Shown here: positions 59,900 through 64,000 of the stretch, piece by piece
Layout: each line of letters begins with the position of its first letter
How positions within the stretch are numbered: the stretch's first letter is position 1
The notes under the pieces: generated by a model
Databases searched by the model: none
Told to the model about the DNA's origin: nothing
What the model saw: only the letters and a program-made list of their open reading frames with translations
Position numbers and translations under genes: made by a program
Source of the DNA: Limnohabitans_A sp048020265
GTDB lineage: Bacteria > Pseudomonadota > Gammaproteobacteria > Burkholderiales > Burkholderiaceae_C
Length of the DNA: 64,000 bases
Assembly (NCBI RefSeq): GCF_048020265.1
Contig: NZ_CP171843.1
Location: forward strand, 1,302,001 to 1,366,000
Reading direction: 5' to 3'

Positions 59900-60598
59900 T
59901 CAGACTTCCAGCCATTCTTTGCGTATGTAAGTGTTGGCCCGAAGCTCATCGGGCGTGCCCTGGAACACGATGGAGCCATGCCCCATGACCAGCGCTCGGT
60001 CCGAAATGCTCATGGCAATGGTCAGCTTTTGCTCGATCAGCAGGACCGAGACACCTCGTGCTTTCAGGCTTTGCAGGTATTGCCCCACCAATTCCACGAT
60101 TTTGGGGGCCAGGCCCTCGGTCGGCTCGTCGATGATGATGAGGTCCGGATCGCCCATCAAGGTACGGCACAGCGTGAGCATTTGCTGTTCGCCACCGGAT
60201 AGGACCCCGGCCTCGGTGTGCTCGCGCTCTTTGAGGCGCGGGAACATGGCGTACATGTCGTCAAACGACCAGCGACCGTTTTGGCCGCTGCGCTTTTGGC
60301 CCAATTGCAGGTTCTGGTGCACCGTCAACTTGGGGAAGATGTCGCGGTTTTCAGGCACATAACCGATCCCCAGGTGAGCGATTTCATAGGCCTTTTTGCC
60401 CTGGATCGACTGGCCTTTCCAGTCAATGCGGCCTTGGCACTCGACCAGGCCCATGATGGCCTTGGCCGTGGTGGAGCGACCCGAGCCGTTGCGACCGAGC
60501 AGTGCCACAATTTCGCCCTGCCCGACCTCGAAGCCCACACCATGCAGCACATGGCTCTTGCCGTAATAGGCGTGAAGGTTGTCTATCTGCAGCATCAA
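59900..60598 (-). CDS. livF: Branched-chain amino-acid-type ABC transporter ATPase LivF
   Basis: This 232-residue nucleotide-binding subunit has the signature LSGGEQQML (about 137-145), Walker B LIIIDEPTEGLAP and an H-loop-like EQKLTIA segment. Walker A reads GRNGSGRSTT, with Arg in place of the usual Lys. The start overlaps the livG stop by four bases. The substrate may be a branched-chain amino acid, amide or organic acid; context with acyl-CoA genes favours an acid. Confidence 0.93.
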   Translation of the reverse strand: MMLQIDNLHAYYGKSHVLHGVGFEVGQGEIVALLGRNGSGRSTTAKAIMGLVECQGRIDWKGQSIQGKKAYEIAHLGIGYVPENRDIFPKLTVHQNLQLGQKRSGQNGRWSFDDMYAMFPRLKEREHTEAGVLSGGEQQMLTLCRTLMGDPDLIIIDEPTEGLAPKIVELVGQYLQSLKARGVSVLLIEQKLTIAMSISDRALVMGHGSIVFQGTPDELRANTYIRKEWLEV

Positions 60599-61368
60599 TG
60601 GCCTCCTGCCTGACTGTCCGCCACCGGAGAGCCCAAATAGGCCTCCTGCACCTTGGCATTGGCCCGCACCGCGTCGGGGGTGTCAAAGGCGATCACTTCG
60701 CCGTAGACCACCACCGCGATTTTGTCGGCCAATCCAAACACCACGCCCATATCGTGCTCGACCGTGAGCAGGGTCTTGCCCACCGTGACTTCCTTGATGA
60801 GCTGGATAAAGCGGGAAGTTTCGCTCTTGCTCATGCCTGCGGTGGGTTCGTCCAGCAAGATCACATCCGAGCCGCCCGCGATCGTCACACCGATTTCCAG
60901 CGCACGTTGCTCGGCATAGGTCAGGTTGACGGCCAGCACATCGCGCTTTTTATCCAGGTGGATCATCTCCAGCAATTCATTCGTGCGGTCGTTCGCGTCT
61001 TTCAGCCCCGAGAGGAACTTGAAGAAGGTGTACTTGTAGCCCAGGCTCCAGAGCACGGCGCAGCGCAGGTTTTCAAACACGCTGAGCTTGGGGAAGATGT
61101 TGGTGATCTGGAAGCTGCGCGACAGCCCCATCCGGTTGATCTCGTAAGGCGTTTTGTGCTGAATGGCTTGGCCGTTCAGCAAAATATCGCCGCTGGTCGG
61201 GCCAAAGCGGCCGCTGATCAGGTTGAACAGCGTGGACTTGCCTGCGCCGTTGGGGCCGATCACCGCCACCCGTTCACCGGCCTTCACAGCCAGGTTCACG
61301 CCCCGGATGATTTCGGTCTTGCCGAAGTTTTTTCGGACGTCTTTGAGTTCAAGAGCGTAGGCACTCAT
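60595..61368 (-). CDS. livG: Branched-chain amino-acid-type ABC transporter ATPase LivG
   Basis: This is a 257-residue nucleotide-binding subunit. Walker A is a normal GPNGAGKST (about 38-46). The signature region reads NLTYAEQRALEIG in place of the strict LSGGQ, as is usual for LivG. Walker B is VILLDEPTAGMS. The start overlaps the livM stop and the stop overlaps the livF start, each as ATGA, so the three are translationally coupled. Confidence 0.94.
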   Translation of the reverse strand: MSAYALELKDVRKNFGKTEIIRGVNLAVKAGERVAVIGPNGAGKSTLFNLISGRFGPTSGDILLNGQAIQHKTPYEINRMGLSRSFQITNIFPKLSVFENLRCAVLWSLGYKYTFFKFLSGLKDANDRTNELLEMIHLDKKRDVLAVNLTYAEQRALEIGVTIAGGSDVILLDEPTAGMSKSETSRFIQLIKEVTVGKTLLTVEHDMGVVFGLADKIAVVVYGEVIAFDTPDAVRANAKVQEAYLGSPVADSQAGGH

Positions 61369-62657
61369 ACTGCGGTCTCCCGGCGCTTGATTTCTTTTTC
61401 AATGTCGGTCTGGATCTCGCCCCAGTCGCGGGCAAACTGCCGACGCGCCAGCTCGAACAAACCCAGGCCCGTGAGCATGACAAAAGCCGAGCCGAACCAG
61501 CTGTCGAGGCTCTTGGCATTCAAGGTGGTGCCCATGAACTTGACGGTGTCACCCAAAGCCGAATTGAGCTGCAGGTGGTAGACCATCTCGATCATGGCCC
61601 CGGCCCCAGCGAGCATGACGATGGCGGTGAGGCCCAGGCCCAGGTAGCTGGTCCAGATCTGGCGCAGCTTGCCGAATTTTGCCACCCGCAGGTTCATCAT
61701 GATCAGGCTTGCGATGCCACCCGGGGCATACATGACCATGAACAGGAAAACCAGTCCCAGATACAGCAACCAGGCCTTGGTCAGCTCCGACAGCAGCACA
61801 AAGGCGATGATCATCAAAATGGCGCCAATGATGGGGCCAAAGAAGAAGGTGGCGCCCCCCAAGAAGGTGAACAGCAAATAAGCGCCTGAGCGCCCGGCGC
61901 CCACCACTTCGGCCGTGACGATCTCGAAGTTGAGTGCGCCCAAACCGCCTGCGATGCCTGCAAAAAAGCCCGCGATGATGAAAGCGATGTAGCGCACGCG
62001 CTGGGTGTTGTAGCCGATGAACTCCACCCGTTCGGGATTGTCGCGCACCGCATTCAAGATGCGGCCCAGCGGCGTTTGCGTGAAGGCGTACATGAGCGCC
62101 ACACACACAAAGGTGTAGACCGCGATCAGGTAATACACCTGAATTTGCGGACCGTAGGTGATGCCAAAGAAGGCTTCCCCAGCCACACGGTTGCCCGACA
62201 CGCCCGCCTCGCCCCCGAAAAACTCCGAGAACATGAGCGACATGGCAAACACCAGCTCGGCCACGCCCAGGGTGATCATGGCAAATGGCGTGCCCGACTT
62301 GCGGGTGGTGACCCAGCCGAGCAAAACAGCAAAGCCCATGCCCGCCACACCGCCCACAATGGGCAGCAGGCTGACGGGGATGTTGAGCTTGCCGCCACTG
62401 ACCGCGTTCAGCGCGTGAATGGCCATGTAGGAGCCCAGCCCGGTGTAGACCGCATGGCCAAAGCTGAGCATGCCGCCCTGCCCCAACAGGATGTTGTAGG
62501 ACAGGCAGGCAATGATGGCGATGCCCATTTGCGCCAACATGGTCACCGACAGGTTGCTGGTGAACACCAAGGGTGCCAGGACCAGCACCAAGGCAAACAG
62601 GCTCCAGATGACCCAGCGGCCGACGTTGTAGGGTTTGAATTTGTAAACAGCAGCCAT
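61365..62657 (-). CDS. livM: Branched-chain amino-acid-type ABC transporter permease LivM
   Basis: This is a 430-residue inner-membrane permease with about ten hydrophobic helices. The conserved LGQGGMLSFGHAVYTGLGSY (about 54-73) and the cytoplasmic loop segment GRILNAVRDNPERVEFIGYN (about 195-214), which docks on the ATPases, are clear. The C-terminus carries an extra helix and a charged tail to 430 residues, longer than many LivM proteins. It follows livH by 3 bases. Confidence 0.94.
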   Translation of the reverse strand: MAAVYKFKPYNVGRWVIWSLFALVLVLAPLVFTSNLSVTMLAQMGIAIIACLSYNILLGQGGMLSFGHAVYTGLGSYMAIHALNAVSGGKLNIPVSLLPIVGGVAGMGFAVLLGWVTTRKSGTPFAMITLGVAELVFAMSLMFSEFFGGEAGVSGNRVAGEAFFGITYGPQIQVYYLIAVYTFVCVALMYAFTQTPLGRILNAVRDNPERVEFIGYNTQRVRYIAFIIAGFFAGIAGGLGALNFEIVTAEVVGAGRSGAYLLFTFLGGATFFFGPIIGAILMIIAFVLLSELTKAWLLYLGLVFLFMVMYAPGGIASLIMMNLRVAKFGKLRQIWTSYLGLGLTAIVMLAGAGAMIEMVYHLQLNSALGDTVKFMGTTLNAKSLDSWFGSAFVMLTGLGLFELARRQFARDWGEIQTDIEKEIKRRETAV

Positions 62658-62660
62658 GTC

Positions 62661-63695
62661 TTAACCCTCGCGTGTGCCCAAAAGACCCTTGGGCCGGAAG
62701 ATCAGGATCAGCACCAAAAACAGGTAAGGCAGGATGGGCGCGACCTGTGACAGCGTGAGCTTGGCAAAAGAGTTTTCCTGCGTGGCGGCCGACAAGGCCC
62801 AGCCCATGTCTTTGGCCAAGGTGAGGAAGGAGTAATCAATGGCCACGGCAAAGGTCTGGATCACGCCAATCAGCAAGGAAGCCAGGAAGGCCCCCGACAG
62901 CGAGCCCATGCCCCCCACCACCACGACCACGAAGATGACCGAGCCCACGGTCGCTGCCATGGCGGGCTCCGTCACGAAAGTGCTGCCGCCGATCACGCCT
63001 GCCAAACCGGCCAGGCCTGTGCCCGCACCAAACACCAGCATGAACACACGCGGCACGTTGTGGCCCAAAGACTCCACCATTTCGGGGTGGGTCAAGGCCG
63101 CCTGAATCACCAGCCCGATGCGGGTGCGGGTGAGCAACAACCACAAGGACACCAGCATCAGCAAGGCCACCAGCATCATGAAGCCACGTGTCGCCGGAAA
63201 CGGCGAGCAAACCACGCGCACTGCGGCGTCTGCGGCGCTGCACATCTCAGCCGGGGCAGCGCCCCAGACCAGGCTCAGGCCGTTGACCGAATGGTTGATC
63301 AGGGTGAAGGCCGAGCTGCGCAAAATGTCGGGCGGCGGAAACTCCACCGCCGTGCGGCCCCAAATCAGTTGCACCAGTTCCAGCACCACATAAGACAGGC
63401 CAAACGTGACCAGCAATTCGGGCACATGACCGAAAGGGTGTACTTTGCGCAGCGTGATGCGTTCAAACACCGCACCGCATGCGCCCACCAGCAGCGGCGC
63501 CACGATCAGGGCGGGCCAGAAACCGATCCAGCCCGACAAGGTGTAGCCCAAATAGGCCCCAATCATGTAGAAGCTGGCATGCGCGAAGTTGAGCACGCCC
63601 ATCATGCTGAAAATCAGCGTCAGCCCGGAGCTGAGCATGAACAGCAACAGCCCGTAACTGAGGCCATTGAGCATGGAGATGATGAAAAACTCCAT
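62661..63695 (-). CDS. livH: Branched-chain amino-acid-type ABC transporter permease LivH
   Basis: This is a 344-residue inner-membrane permease. It starts MEFFIISMLNGLSYGLLLFML and carries LTLIFSMMGVLNFAHASFYMIGAY (about 25-48) and the loop GLVIQAALTHPEMVESLGHNV (about 192-212). Residues about 135-165 form a longer periplasmic loop with two Cys (EMCSAADA, VVCSPF), larger than in E. coli LivH. It is the first permease gene after livK. Confidence 0.94.
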   Translation of the reverse strand: MEFFIISMLNGLSYGLLLFMLSSGLTLIFSMMGVLNFAHASFYMIGAYLGYTLSGWIGFWPALIVAPLLVGACGAVFERITLRKVHPFGHVPELLVTFGLSYVVLELVQLIWGRTAVEFPPPDILRSSAFTLINHSVNGLSLVWGAAPAEMCSAADAAVRVVCSPFPATRGFMMLVALLMLVSLWLLLTRTRIGLVIQAALTHPEMVESLGHNVPRVFMLVFGAGTGLAGLAGVIGGSTFVTEPAMAATVGSVIFVVVVVGGMGSLSGAFLASLLIGVIQTFAVAIDYSFLTLAKDMGWALSAATQENSFAKLTLSQVAPILPYLFLVLILIFRPKGLLGTREG

Positions 63696-63788
63696 AAGAA
63701 ACTTTCCAGGCCTGTCATGGGCCTAACTGCGTTACCGAAAGTGGGTTTGAAGACTCAAAACCGTTCCACACCGAGGGCCTGAAGCCCA

Positions 63789-63823
63789 TAAAAAAGCCCG
63801 ACGAACCTGACGTTGATCGGGCC
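63789..63823 (-). terminator. Terminator or attenuator between livK and livH
   Basis: The 6-bp stem GCCCGA/TCGGGC (63796-63801, 63817-63822) with a 15-base loop is followed on the minus strand by TTTTTT. It lies between livK and livH and could lower expression of the membrane genes relative to the binding protein. Confidence 0.65.
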
Positions 63824-63836
63824 TGAACCCCATCGA

Positions 63837-63874
63837 CTCGCGCAGGTCAGACCTGAAGGCCTGCACTGCGCGAG
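63837..63874 (-). other. Stem-loop after livK
   Basis: CTCGCGCA/TGCGCGAG (63837-63844, 63867-63874) forms an 8-bp stem between the livK stop and the terminator above. It may protect the livK message 3' end. Confidence 0.45.
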
Positions 63875-63896
63875 ACTGGCCGAAAGTCGGCACCCG

Positions 63897-64000
63897 TTAA
63901 CTGGGGCGCTTCATCTGGCAGCTGGTGGGTGTGCTGGACACGTACGAAGGGAATTCCTTCACGGGTGCCAGCGTCATGCCGGTGTTCTCGGGGCTGTAGG
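63897..64000 (-). CDS. livK: Branched-chain amino-acid-type ABC substrate-binding protein LivK, C-terminal end
   Basis: Only the last 34 codons are inside the window. They read YSPENTGMTLAPVKEFPSYV then SSTPTSCQMKRPS and a stop. The phrase is typical of the C-terminal strand of periplasmic type I binding proteins of the Liv/urea group. The gene continues beyond position 64,000. It is upstream of livH on the same strand. Confidence 0.7.
   Translation of the reverse strand, partial: YSPENTGMTLAPVKEFPSYVSSTPTSCQMKRPS

Overview
The window looks like a chromosomal segment of a GC-rich betaproteobacterium in Burkholderiales, most likely Comamonadaceae. The reasons are the aceE-aceF-lpdA operon with a lipoyl domain fused to E3, the style of the fatty-acid and liv gene clusters, and the codon bias, which leaves very long empty antisense frames. 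The species cannot be named from this sequence alone.

Layout. (1) 1-17,100 is core DNA: tRNA-Val(GAC), a DUF2237 protein, prlC, folD, a FixL/FixJ-like sensor kinase and regulator pair divergent from aceE-aceF-lpdA, a probable Fe(II)/2-oxoglutarate-type oxygenase, a DEDD exonuclease, the GTPase ylqF, an RcnB-like secreted protein and an HU gene. (2) About 17,185-35,729 is a mobile element of about 18.5 kb. Its right side carries tniA-tniB-tniQ (DDE transposase, AAA ATPase, target-selection protein). Its left side carries a divergent KfrA/TnpT-like protein and TnpS-like tyrosine recombinase flanking a candidate resolution site. Between them is a heavy-metal cargo: ynfA, cadR, cadA, czcI, czcC, an unknown membrane-anchored protein, czcB, czcA and two small unknown exported proteins. 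Each end has three copies of a roughly 20-bp repeat in inverted orientation. The right end cuts off the 3' part of an ankyrin-repeat gene. (3) 35.7-49.2 kb is core DNA: tatD, holB, tmk and mltG on the minus strand, divergent ygfZ, a hotdog-GNAT fusion, an esterase, an iron-dependent alcohol dehydrogenase, a TfoX-like protein, trhO, a patatin-like protein and tex. (4) 49.5-59.8 kb begins with an AT-rich promoter and a small lipoprotein with an HExxH motif. It continues with a co-oriented acyl-CoA degradation cluster: fadB-type hydratase/dehydrogenase, thiolase, acyl-CoA dehydrogenase, Dabb protein, SDR, PaaI thioesterase, MDR reductase, GST-like protein and a second SDR. (5) 59.9-64.0 kb is a branched-chain amino-acid-type ABC transporter (livF, livG, livM, livH and the 3' end of livK), on the same strand as the cluster it precedes.

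How the parts fit. The element has no TnsA-like nuclease, so by analogy with Tn5053/Tn402 it should transpose by cointegrate formation. The tnpS/tnpT-like pair would then replace the usual serine resolvase TniR. The cargo would export divalent metals by CadA (cytoplasm to periplasm) and CzcCBA (across the envelope). The liv transporter and the acyl-CoA genes plausibly take up and degrade an acid substrate together, with a palindromic operator between the two groups.

The most interesting part of the window is the TniABQ element with its borrowed resolution module, repeat-array ends and uncharacterised metal-cargo proteins.
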